Source of the DNA: Halapricum hydrolyticum
GTDB taxonomy: Archaea > Halobacteriota > Halobacteria > Halobacteriales > Haloarculaceae
DNA: 62,954 nucleotides
NCBI GenBank assembly: GCA_025517565.1
Contig: JAOPKD010000016.1
Coordinates: 1-62,954, forward strand
Reading direction: 5' to 3'
Under the pieces are notes generated by a model. The model saw only the letters and a program-made list of their open reading frames with translations. It was not told where the DNA came from and did no database searches. The position numbers were made by a program, and so were the translations under genes. Shown here piece after piece: positions 35,340-42,900 of the stretch (positions within the stretch are counted from its first letter, which is position 1; every line of letters starts with the position of its first letter).

Positions 35340-35489
35340 TGTTGATCCCCCTGTGAGGTTGCACGAACCTGGTGTCGCACGATCGCGACGGGGTCGCCCC
35401 ACCGATCCCGTCGCCGTGCGAACCCCACCTGGCGCGTGCCTACAAGAAAGTTCCCGATAGCGATACTTAAATCTAGCTGAATATTGGTG

Positions 35490-36180
35490 GGTCGCGTTAA
35501 GTTAGAGGATGAGGCGTTCGTTCTCTGAGTGTCCATGCCCGAGATCGAACGCCTCAGCGAGAGTATCACGTGGATAGATTTGTCGTTTGTGGAGCGTCGG
35601 CGGACTCCCGAGTGGGCGATTCAAGTGGGCATCCGATGTCACTTGGCGGGTATGTCATTACGGGATGCCAGTCAGTTTCTCGATGAGTTGGGAGTCCAAC
35701 GGAGTCACGTGGCGATCCACAAATGGGTTCACAAGGCAGAGTTACAGCCGATCTCGACGGTTACTGCGGATCAGCTTGCGGTTGACGAGAAAATGATCCG
35801 CCTGCACGGCCAGGAGTTCTGGCTGTACGGTGCTGTCGATCCGCAAACAAACGAAATCCTCCACGTCAGTCTGTTTCCAACGGCGACGAAACAGACAACG
35901 CGATGGTTTCTGGACGAGCTCCATCGACGCTATCAGCTCAACGACGTGCTGTTTCTCGTTGATGACGCCGATTACTTGAGTCCAGTCTTGGCCGAAGATG
36001 GCTACCGATTTCAGATACTCGCGCACGGAAATCGGAATGCCATCGAACGTGTCTTTCGTGAGGTAGAACGACGAACATCATCGTTTTCAAATAGTTTCAG
36101 CCATGTCGAGCTAGAGACTGCTCAAAACTGGCTCGAAGCCTTCGCCGTCTACCACAACTCACGCCAAAGTTAACGCGACC
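35490..36180 (+). mobile_element. IS6-family insertion sequence, 691 bases
   Basis: Terminal inverted repeats begin GGTCGCGTTAA at 35490 and end TTAACGCGACC at 36180. An exact 8-base target duplication TATTGGTG flanks it at 35482-35489 and 36181-36188. One complete transposase gene. It lies between the pilin promoter and the end of the geranylgeranyl reductase gene without breaking either. Confidence 0.95.
35535..36173 (+). CDS. IS6-family transposase
   Basis: 212 residues from MPEIERLSES. DDE triad: Asp in QLAVDEKMI, Asp in FLVDDADYL and Glu in RNAIERVFREVERRTSSFSN. An N-terminal helix-turn-helix region spans about 30-70 (LRDASQFLDELGVQRSHVAIHKWVH). Size and motifs match the haloarchaeal IS6 group, and the gene is intact, so the element may still move by replicative transposition. 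Confidence 0.95.
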   Translation: MPEIERLSESITWIDLSFVERRRTPEWAIQVGIRCHLAGMSLRDASQFLDELGVQRSHVAIHKWVHKAELQPISTVTADQLAVDEKMIRLHGQEFWLYGAVDPQTNEILHVSLFPTATKQTTRWFLDELHRRYQLNDVLFLVDDADYLSPVLAEDGYRFQILAHGNRNAIERVFREVERRTSSFSNSFSHVELETAQNWLEAFAVYHNSRQS

Positions 36181-36194
36181 TATTGGTGTCCGGC

Positions 36195-37565
36195 TTAATA
36201 TTTCGGCTCGGCACCCGTCGTCTCGTAGACGCGATCGAGAAGCGTATCGCGCTCGCGCTGCCAGGCTTCGAACCCGTCCGGACTCGAAGGATAGGACTCG
36301 TAATGGTCGAGCACGTCGTCGGCGAGCCGTTTCGTCCGATAGAGATCGAGTATCGTGCCCCAGTGGCCGGCACTCTTCAGCAGGGTCTTGATCTTCAGCC
36401 AGAGGCCGACATCGGTCGAGCCGGAGTACAGCGCCTCCGAGAGTTTCTCCATGGGAACGGACGCGAGCAGGGCCGTGAGGTCGTCGACGTCGTAGGCCGT
36501 CGTGAAGATGTTGTAGACGTCGAGCGCGGCGTACCGGGCGCCGAAATGGTCCATCACGCGTTCGTTGTACTCCCAGAGTTCCGATTCGGAAACGTCGCCG
36601 GCACTGATCGCTTCGATAGCCTGGTCGGCGGCGTACTTGCCGGCGTAGGCTGCTCCAGCGATGCCGCCGCCGGTCGTCGGGTTGACGTGCCCTGCCGCGT
36701 CGCCGACAGCGACGTATCCAGGTGCCACGGCCGAGTCGTAGGGTCGCCGGGTCGGCAGTGCCGCGCCGAGTTTGTCCTCGACGGTCGCGTTCTCGAACTC
36801 CGGTCGGTTGTGGATGTCGTTGCGGAGTGACTCGACCAGCTTCATCGGCTCTTCGTTCATCTGAAAGCCCAGGCCGACGTTGATCTCCGTCGGCGTCCGC
36901 GGGAAATACCACAGGTAGCCAGCGGCCCGCTCGGTCGGCTTGAACACCAGCGCGTCGTCGTACTCGACGGGTTCGTCTACGTGGATGATCTCTCGATACG
37001 CCGAACAGAACTGCGAGTACCGGACGTTCGTATCGAAAGTCGCGTCCGAGAAGTCGGCCTTGTCTTGCAGCAGCGAGAGCGCGCCCGCGGCGTCGACAAC
37101 GACCTCGCTCTCGTAGGTCACCTGGCTGCCGTTGCGTTTCGCCTCCAGACCGCTCACTCGACCCGCCTCGTCCTGGCGAACGTCGTTGATAACCGTCTCG
37201 TAGTGGAAGTCCGCTCCGGCGCGTTTGGCCCCGTCGATGATCCGGCGACCGTACTCCCAGCGGTCGATGACGGCCAGTTCCCCCGGTACGGGAATGTCGA
37301 CCGCCGTGTTCTGGCTCGGTAACTCGAAGCGACCGTGGTCGACGTCCGTGTTCGTGAACGCGGGTTCGATCTGGGACTTCGGGATCGACTTCGGGAACGC
37401 GCTGGCCCCTTTCAGCGCGTCGCCGCAGGCGATGTGACCCGCTTCTTCCTCGTCCTTTCGCTCGACGACGACGACGTCGAGCCCCTCGTTGGCCACCGTG
37501 GCAGCCGCATAGCAGCCGGCTGTCCCGGCACCCGCAACGACGACATCGTACTCGTGAGTGGGCAT
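36195..37565 (-). CDS. ggr: Geranylgeranyl reductase family FAD enzyme
   Basis: 456 residues from MPTHEYDVVV. FAD motifs are VVVAGAGTAGCYAAATVANEG at the N-terminus and YVAVGDAAGHVNPTTGGGIAGA near 295. AAGYLWYFPRTP is the characteristic YxWxFP block that lines the isoprenoid tunnel. It saturates geranylgeranyl chains of archaeol lipids or the phytyl chain of menaquinone. The divergent ferredoxin gene shares its promoter element and is a plausible electron donor. The stop is only 15 bases from the IS end. Confidence 0.88.
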   Translation of the reverse strand: MPTHEYDVVVAGAGTAGCYAAATVANEGLDVVVVERKDEEEAGHIACGDALKGASAFPKSIPKSQIEPAFTNTDVDHGRFELPSQNTAVDIPVPGELAVIDRWEYGRRIIDGAKRAGADFHYETVINDVRQDEAGRVSGLEAKRNGSQVTYESEVVVDAAGALSLLQDKADFSDATFDTNVRYSQFCSAYREIIHVDEPVEYDDALVFKPTERAAGYLWYFPRTPTEINVGLGFQMNEEPMKLVESLRNDIHNRPEFENATVEDKLGAALPTRRPYDSAVAPGYVAVGDAAGHVNPTTGGGIAGAAYAGKYAADQAIEAISAGDVSESELWEYNERVMDHFGARYAALDVYNIFTTAYDVDDLTALLASVPMEKLSEALYSGSTDVGLWLKIKTLLKSAGHWGTILDLYRTKRLADDVLDHYESYPSSPDGFEAWQRERDTLLDRVYETTGAEPKY

Positions 37566-37587
37566 AGATGTCCTGAACACCCGACGA

Positions 37588-37677
37588 ACAAAACGCTTTA
37601 CCTACCGGTGCGACTGCGCCACCGGTCCCGAGTCGCGGTGGAGTAGCCGGTGGCCCACCGGACGTAAAGCGTTTTGT
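37588..37677. promoter_or_regulatory. Mirror-image promoter elements of ggr and ferredoxin
   Basis: ACAAAACGCTTTAC at 37588-37601 and its exact reverse complement GTAAAGCGTTTTGT at 37664-37677 lie 23-36 and 24-37 bases before the two divergent ATGs. Both genes thus have the same 14-base sequence in the position of the BRE/TATA region. The interval holds further short ACCGGTG and CACCGGT inverted motifs. Confidence 0.8.
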
Positions 37678-37700
37678 AGGGCTTGGGCCAACGTACGCCT

Positions 37701-38036
37701 ATGAGCGAACACACCGTGGAGTTCGTGGGCACCGACGAGACGGTCACCGTCTCCGAGAAGGAGACGATCCTCGATCGGTGTATCGAGGAGGGAATCGCCC
37801 AGGAGTACTCCTGTCGCGTCGGCATGTGTCTGGCCTGTTCGGCGAAGATCATCGAGGGCGAGGTGACCCAGCCCGCCGCGCGCGGGCTCACCGAACAAGA
37901 ACGCGAGGAGTACGCCCTGACCTGCATGGCACGCCCCCAGTCGGATCTGAAGCTTCGTCGCGGGGAGTACCCGCCGAGCATCGAAGCTGAAGAAACCGAG
38001 AGAACAGCGGACGAAACCGCGGCCGCGGACGACTGA
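37701..38036 (+). CDS. Plant-type [2Fe-2S] ferredoxin
   Basis: 111 residues. Cluster ligands are in YSCRVGMCLACSAKIIEG (CX4CX2C, about residues 35-52) and LTCMARP near 77, the standard chloroplast-type spacing. The acidic C-terminal tail suits a halophile. Shorter than the main haloarchaeal ferredoxin, which has a long N-terminal insertion, so this is a specialised paralogue. Shared promoter element suggests service to the geranylgeranyl reductase. Confidence 0.92.
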   Translation: MSEHTVEFVGTDETVTVSEKETILDRCIEEGIAQEYSCRVGMCLACSAKIIEGEVTQPAARGLTEQEREEYALTCMARPQSDLKLRRGEYPPSIEAEETERTADETAAADD

Positions 38037-38681
38037 TTACGAACACTCGATCTCGTCAGGATTGACGCTTCCGCTTGCCGTCGCAGGTCCGTCCCCGTTA
38101 TCGCACTTTTTATATGTCGTATTAGTCGAGTCGACGTACACGGCGGTAATCGGTCCATCCGAGTCTTTGAGCTGGTTGCCGTTCACAGAGTCAGCCGTGA
38201 AGTCCTGCTGACCGCCTGGCGTCCAGTAGGTCCCGCTTGCATCTGCAACGTCGACTAGTGCCCCGCCACTGTCACCTGGGAACGTGACGACCCTATCATT
38301 CGGCATCGTACACTCTGTCGGCACAGATCGATCGAGTTCGGCGGAGACCCCGTCTCCTTCGGCAGTAACCGTGACCGGATCTTCGGACTCGACGTTGATG
38401 AATTCGGTCGTCACGGCTTCCCCGGATGCGAGGGTGTCGAACTCTGCCCCGGTATCGCCGACGGTCACCGTCCCCGTGATGTCGCTATCGAACTGATTCG
38501 TGATCGTTATTTCGAGTGTCTGGCCGTGACACGTGGCATTGTAGCCGACGTACGCCTCGTCGTCGCCGGCCACGGTGACGGAGACGCCGCGGTCGGCCGA
38601 GATCGCACTGAACCCGCCCGTCCCGAGTAGCAACAGGACGGCGAGTGCGAGCAGCGCGCCGTACGCCCAGCGGCGGTTCAT
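38037..38681 (-). CDS. Secreted fibre-type protein with SADR leader (TasA-like group)
   Basis: 214 residues. Signal peptide MNRRWAYGALLALAVLLLLGTG, then GFSAISADRGVSVTVAGDDEAY, the same junction seen in the three Tat-type proteins at 39.7-42.4 kb. The mature part is beta-rich and acidic with conserved Cys pairs (TCHGQ, TECTMP, KKCDNG, IECS), suggesting disulfides. It belongs to the DUF1102/camelysin-like set processed by the nearby SipW-like peptidase, by inference. The stop lies immediately next to the ferredoxin stop. Confidence 0.7.
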   Translation of the reverse strand: MNRRWAYGALLALAVLLLLGTGGFSAISADRGVSVTVAGDDEAYVGYNATCHGQTLEITITNQFDSDITGTVTVGDTGAEFDTLASGEAVTTEFINVESEDPVTVTAEGDGVSAELDRSVPTECTMPNDRVVTFPGDSGGALVDVADASGTYWTPGGQQDFTADSVNGNQLKDSDGPITAVYVDSTNTTYKKCDNGDGPATASGSVNPDEIECS

Positions 38682-38682
38682 A

Positions 38683-39339
38683 CTATCCCCTCACTTCGGG
38701 AGGAGTCTCGGAATCGCCGAGTCGCATCTCGGTGCGGCTGTAGTACGTGTGGACGAGCGCGGAAACGAGAAAGGTAGTCACGACGAACAGTCCCCAGCCG
38801 GCGTCCGGAACCAGTCGGAGCGGATAGGTCCCGGCCAGGGCTGCGACGAACAGCCCGAGGTTCACCGCCGCGAGCGCGAGGTAATACTGGCTCCAGGGGA
38901 CGTCGTTGCCCTCGACGACTTCGAGGTAGACGTCCATCTGCTCGGCAGCGGGGGTGAGCTCGACGACGCCCTCGCGGTCGTCGAACTCGACGACCCCCTT
39001 GTCGTCCATCTTCGGCAGGTGGAACTGCTGGAGCGAGGTGTAGACGCGCTTGCGCTCAGTCGCGGAGATCTCCTGGACCCCGGTGTCGTTCTCCCAGGCG
39101 GCGACGTGCTCGGAGAGTTCGCCCAGCTCCGCGCGCTCGCCGTTGTGCTGGAGGTGGTGCAACGCGAATCGACGCCGACGGTTGCTGAGTATCTCGAACG
39201 CGTCGTCCCGGGAGAGCGCCGGCGCGTCCGGTCCCGCCGGCGCGCCACGTTCGTCCTTTCCCTGTGTCCCGCCGTCCGGCCCCGTGCCGGCGGCTGACTG
39301 CTCCATTGAGGCCGTAACTGCCCCTGTTTTGCTTCCCAT
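38683..39339 (-). CDS. Membrane-anchored winged-helix regulator
   Basis: 218 residues if started at ATG 39339 (ATG 39306 is an alternative). Residues about 40-140 form a winged-helix domain beginning LSRDDAFEILSNRRRRFALHHLQHNGERAELGEL, a pattern common in haloarchaeal regulators (DUF7344 type). Two membrane helices follow near 160-205 (YLALAAVNLGLFVAALAG and GLFVVTTFLVSALVHTYY). It ends one base before the fibre-type gene starts, so it is probably co-transcribed and may regulate the fibre locus. Confidence 0.75.
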   Translation of the reverse strand: MGSKTGAVTASMEQSAAGTGPDGGTQGKDERGAPAGPDAPALSRDDAFEILSNRRRRFALHHLQHNGERAELGELSEHVAAWENDTGVQEISATERKRVYTSLQQFHLPKMDDKGVVEFDDREGVVELTPAAEQMDVYLEVVEGNDVPWSQYYLALAAVNLGLFVAALAGTYPLRLVPDAGWGLFVVTTFLVSALVHTYYSRTEMRLGDSETPPEVRG

Positions 39340-39747
39340 TAGGACCCACCTAAGCGTCAGACACATCTACCTAATCCAACAAAAAGGTGTTGGCCAATAC
39401 AAAACTCTCAGTCGTTGAACGGTCGCAAATAGCTGCTTGCGGTTATTTTTCCGATGTATTTGTTGATGTTTACCCCCTGGGCTCGAAATGATCCAAGACT
39501 GATTGATTTACCGGTGAGAGAAGGTGATTTCAGGTGCTGTTTGAGCGGCGTGTCAGCGTTTCAAAGAGAGTAATCCGAGGTTTCAGACGGTGATAGCGGA
39601 TCGGTCAAGCGGGTCAATACAAGGTGGGAAGGGCCACACGTAACAGGCAAGCGCGTCCCGGAACCGGATCGGTCGGTGACGCCGAACGCGGTGTCGGTGT
39701 CGAAGTAGGTGGGGTTCGGGGGCGTGCGGACAAGAGGTAGACCAACT
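39340..39747. other. Divergent 408-base intergenic region of the fibre locus
   Basis: No gene is seen. It is relatively A/T-rich between 39367 and 39480, with candidate promoter sequence for the regulator on the minus strand, and CCAACAAAAAGGTGTTGG at 39376-39393 is a small hairpin. GC-rich sequence follows up to the plus-strand gene at 39748. Regulation of both directions probably converges here. Confidence 0.5.
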
Positions 39748-40440
39748 ATGACAAAACGACGCAAGTTCCTGCTCGGAATGGGATCGCTCGCTGCCGGTGG
39801 GGCAGCTGCAATTGGTAGTGGCGCATTCAGTAGTGTGAGGGCAGAGCGGTCAGTATCGGTCAGTACCGCTACTGATGCTGACGCTATGTTAGCATTCGAT
39901 ACTGCTGACGCCGAAAATGCAGACTACGTTCAAATTGATGATGGCGTCGTCAATATCGCTCTCACAGATAGTAATGGCTACGAGGAAGATGCTACTGGCG
40001 TTAACCCGGACGCGATCACCCGAATTTTCGATCTGTTCGAGATTAGGAACCAGGGGACTCAGGCTGTAAAGGTGTACGTTGAACCATCAAGTGTGCCCGA
40101 AGAGTACCAGACCTTCGGTGGGTCTGGCCTCACACTTGATCCACAAGCGTCTGACCGTCCGAACGGGACTGATAATGACCCGACCGGTTCGGACACTCCG
40201 TACAACAACCCGTCCCAGATTCGAGACGAGATCAGTATGACTGGTCTCTACGCGGAATATAACGACTTCCCCGAAGAGAACCAGTACAGTAAGGGGAGTC
40301 TGGTTCTGGAACCCGGAGAATCGTTCAACTTCGGACTTTATATCAATGGTGGAGATGTAAAGGACTCTCTTGATATCAATATGACAATCAACGCGGTTGC
40401 CGACCTTGTGCCGGATGAATACCCCGGGCAAGGAGAGTAA
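39748..40440 (+). CDS. Tat-exported fibre-type protein 1
   Basis: 230 residues. Twin-arginine leader TKRRKFLLGMGSLAAGG, then GSGAFSSVRAERSVSVSTATDADA at the expected cleavage zone. The mature domain contains FDLFEIRNQGTQAVKVYVEP, a block shared with the next two proteins, and ends in a beta-rich acidic region. It lacks the Cys of its relatives. A/T-richer codon use than the core genes suggests transfer. Likely extracellular subunit of the TasA-like set; assignment rests on architecture and the SipW neighbour. Confidence 0.72.
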   Translation: MTKRRKFLLGMGSLAAGGAAAIGSGAFSSVRAERSVSVSTATDADAMLAFDTADAENADYVQIDDGVVNIALTDSNGYEEDATGVNPDAITRIFDLFEIRNQGTQAVKVYVEPSSVPEEYQTFGGSGLTLDPQASDRPNGTDNDPTGSDTPYNNPSQIRDEISMTGLYAEYNDFPEENQYSKGSLVLEPGESFNFGLYINGGDVKDSLDINMTINAVADLVPDEYPGQGE

Positions 40441-40467
40441 AGAAGCGGATAGCCCACCCTCTCAACT

Positions 40468-41034
40468 ATGAACCGACGCACCCTCCTTGCCAGTCTTGGT
40501 GGTCTCACAGTCGGTAGTATCTTTGCCGCCGGATCGGGTGCGTTCACGAGTGTCAGAGCTGACCGTGGTGTCGCAGTCCGAACAGCCGATGACAATGACT
40601 CACTCCTGAAGCTAGACGCAAACGGGGTTGCCGAACGGAGTCGGGATGCAGATATGATTGAGTTCGAGTTTCCAAGTCTCGCAGAAAGAGAACTTGATGA
40701 TCCAAATCCACAGAAGCCGCAGGGACTCGGAACCGACTCAGTCTACCGGTTCTCAAGTGACGTTAACGGGAGTGAGGGACTATTCATCATTCAAAATCAA
40801 GGGACACAGCCAGTTGATGTCTACAGTACTCAGGAAAACACGAATAATCTTCCAGATGTTGATATATTCGACATCGAAACTGGCGATATCCTTACCGAAA
40901 GTGACCCATACAGGTCACTTGATGTCGGCAAAGCAATTGCACTCGGAATCCAGGTCGACACGTATGGAGTCGATGTGAAAGATGACGCTTACCAGGTCGC
41001 TCTGATAATCAACGCTGTCGCATCAGACCAATAA
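40468..41034 (+). CDS. Tat-exported fibre-type protein 2
   Basis: 188 residues. Leader MNRRTLLASLGGLTVGSIFAAG, junction GSGAFTSVRADRGVAVRTADD, then the shared block GLFIIQNQGTQPVDVYS and C-terminal IALGIQVDTYGVDVKDDAYQVALIINAVA, resembling the LGL/FGLxVDT strand of its neighbours. The shortest member, consistent with a bare subunit domain. Starts 27 bases after the previous gene; its stop codon lies at the base of the tRNA-like structure. Confidence 0.72.
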   Translation: MNRRTLLASLGGLTVGSIFAAGSGAFTSVRADRGVAVRTADDNDSLLKLDANGVAERSRDADMIEFEFPSLAERELDDPNPQKPQGLGTDSVYRFSSDVNGSEGLFIIQNQGTQPVDVYSTQENTNNLPDVDIFDIETGDILTESDPYRSLDVGKAIALGIQVDTYGVDVKDDAYQVALIINAVASDQ

Positions 41035-41077
41035 CCCACTCACTGGTGTTCACGGCGGTTCGATTCCGCTGGTGGGT
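41034..41077 (+). other. tRNA-minihelix-like structure between fibre genes
   Basis: ACCCACT (41034-41040) pairs along seven positions with GGTGGGT (41071-41077). Directly before the latter is a 5-base stem GGCGG/CCGCT enclosing TTCGATT (41054-41070), matching a T-arm with its 7-base loop. The junction of T-stem and acceptor strand is as in tRNA, but only 13 bases replace the D and anticodon arms. It begins in the stop codon of the preceding gene. Confidence 0.5.
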
Positions 41078-41099
41078 TTCCCCGTAGGTGGGGTAACGT

Positions 41100-42377
41100 A
41101 TGAAACGACGCAACGTACTGGCCACACTCGGGACGCTCAGTGCTGGTGGGGCCTTCACAGTGGGATCGGGTGCGTTCACCAGCGTCAGTGCAGACCGGTC
41201 GGTGACTGTTGCTGTCGCTGGCGACGCTGATGCCTTCCTTCGAATCGCTCCCTGTGATGGATCTCCGAACGGCAAATACGTCGCGAACGCCGCAAACGGT
41301 GCGATGGCAATCGATCTCGCGGATGGTGACAGTGGCGTTGCCGGCAGCGGGGTCAACCCCGAAGCACGTTCGGTGTTCCACAACGTCTTCGAGATCTGCA
41401 ATCAAGGAACGCAACCCGTCTGTGCGGATTTCGCGGTCGACGTTCCAGACATTCCTTCAGAGGCGGAGGTACCTACCCAATACGACTTCGGTGCGGGCGA
41501 CCCGGCAATCGTCTTCTACCGCGGCGGCGACAGAAACACTCCGGTCACCGTCGACCAGCTCGACACCGGCCGACCTGGCGCGGTCGCGCTCGATGTAGGC
41601 GAGTGTCAGTGCTTCGGCCTTGAGGTCCGAGCCTTCGGGTTCAGTTCCGGCAGAGACCTCTTCGAGAACGCAAACTTGACCATCCATGCCGATGCCGGCG
41701 GTGGCTGTGTATCCAGCGTCTCCGACCCGGTGCCGCAGATTCTCGGACCGACTGACGGCCTGATCGATTATTGGCCTCTGGACAGCATTGAAGACGGAAC
41801 GGCCGAGGACATTGTCGGGGGGAACGACGGGACGCCACAAGATGTCGGGAGCAGTATATCGACCGCCGACGGCCAAGTTGGGAATGCTGCGCTGTTCGAC
41901 ACCAGTGACAAGTACATTCCGGTAGGTCAGAACCAGCTCGTCTCCACCTCGTTCACCGTGGCCACGTGGGTGAACGGCTACGGATTCGATCACACTGATT
42001 ATCCCCTCGCAGTTTCGGAATGGCAGAAGGCGCAGAATCGTGATTATCTCATTGGGGCCCACCAGAACGGACAATTGTACGCTCAATTCAACCGGGAACC
42101 CGACGGGAACAAGGACACGCTGTTTGGCCCGCAGCCATCAACAAATACGTGGTATCACTGCGTGCTCACGTATGATGGGACAACCGGGAAGTTCTACGTG
42201 GACAATTCGGAGGTTGATTCGACGACAGGACCGTTCAACAGCACTTCCTCAGACTTTGTTATTGGGTCGAAAGATGGTGGCGGAAATTCATGGCATGGTC
42301 TCGTTGACGATGTCCGGGTCTACGACCGCGCGCTCTCGGCTTCGGAAGTGAGCGACCTCTATAATGCCACGAACTGA
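41100..42377 (+). CDS. Tat-exported fibre-type protein 3 fused to LamG-like domain
   Basis: 425 residues. Leader MKRRNVLATLGTLSAGG, junction GSGAFTSVSADRSVTVAVAGDADA, then the shared domain with FHNVFEICNQGTQPVCADFAVD and paired Cys to about residue 205. Residues about 215-420 are a concanavalin/LamG-like lectin domain: LIDYWPLDSIEDGTAEDIVGGNDGTP, FTVATWVN, TWYHCVLTYDGTTGKFYVDN and GLVDDVRVYDRALSASEV. LamG domains bind glycans or proteins, so this may be the adhesive or tip subunit. GGTGGGG upstream may serve as ribosome site. Confidence 0.82.
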   Translation: MKRRNVLATLGTLSAGGAFTVGSGAFTSVSADRSVTVAVAGDADAFLRIAPCDGSPNGKYVANAANGAMAIDLADGDSGVAGSGVNPEARSVFHNVFEICNQGTQPVCADFAVDVPDIPSEAEVPTQYDFGAGDPAIVFYRGGDRNTPVTVDQLDTGRPGAVALDVGECQCFGLEVRAFGFSSGRDLFENANLTIHADAGGGCVSSVSDPVPQILGPTDGLIDYWPLDSIEDGTAEDIVGGNDGTPQDVGSSISTADGQVGNAALFDTSDKYIPVGQNQLVSTSFTVATWVNGYGFDHTDYPLAVSEWQKAQNRDYLIGAHQNGQLYAQFNREPDGNKDTLFGPQPSTNTWYHCVLTYDGTTGKFYVDNSEVDSTTGPFNSTSSDFVIGSKDGGGNSWHGLVDDVRVYDRALSASEVSDLYNATN

Positions 42378-42900
42378 TACTGCCGTCCCAGTGGTAGACA
42401 GACGCGAGTCAGGCGACTAACGAGACCTGCAGTGCCCTACTCTATTGTGCAAGGGCTGCTCGATACCGCTGACGAGTCATCCCTTGAAGAAGCAGAACTC
42501 ACTAGCGCCGGCCTCACTCATCGATCTCCATGAACACGACCTTCTGATACGCCTCCCGGAGATGATACTTCGTGGTCTCGCTCTCTGCGTTCTCCAGCGC
42601 CTCGGACAGATGGCGCTGGAGCGAAGAGAGGTCTGCACTGTCGGTCCGTTTTTCGATGGGCATCCCAGTAAGAGCTTAGACCTCTATCCCTTTTGTAATG
42701 TCGTGTGTGTGCGTCCTCAGGCAGTCTCTACTCACAGTACCGGGCATGATAACAGGAAACACGAAAATGGCGTCGCCGATCCGTAGCCAGCAGCCGAACG
42801 ACCTTCTTCAGACGATGCTTGAACCCCTTCTCGCGGATCAATACAAGGGACGTTCGACCGGTAAGTCACTCGCACCGACAGCACCGTCGGCAGTCTATCC
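42378..42900. other. 523-base gap holding one small minus-strand ORF
   Basis: Apart from the 49-residue ORF at 42514-42663 I see no gene. The stretch 42664-42900 is comparatively A/T-rich and probably carries promoters in both directions; GATCAATACAAG near 42836-42847 is a weak TATA candidate for the GTG start at 42901. Confidence 0.45.
42514..42663 (-). CDS. Possible 49-residue regulatory protein
   Basis: Translates MPIEKRTDSADLSSLQRHLS followed by EALENAESETTKYHLREAYQ and a short acidic tail, a compact amphipathic helical protein. ACAAAAGG on the minus strand, about 27-34 bases upstream, could be its TATA region. It reads against the surrounding fibre genes. Composition is protein-like but there is no homology I recognise. 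Confidence 0.5.
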   Translation of the reverse strand: MPIEKRTDSADLSSLQRHLSEALENAESETTKYHLREAYQKVVFMEIDE

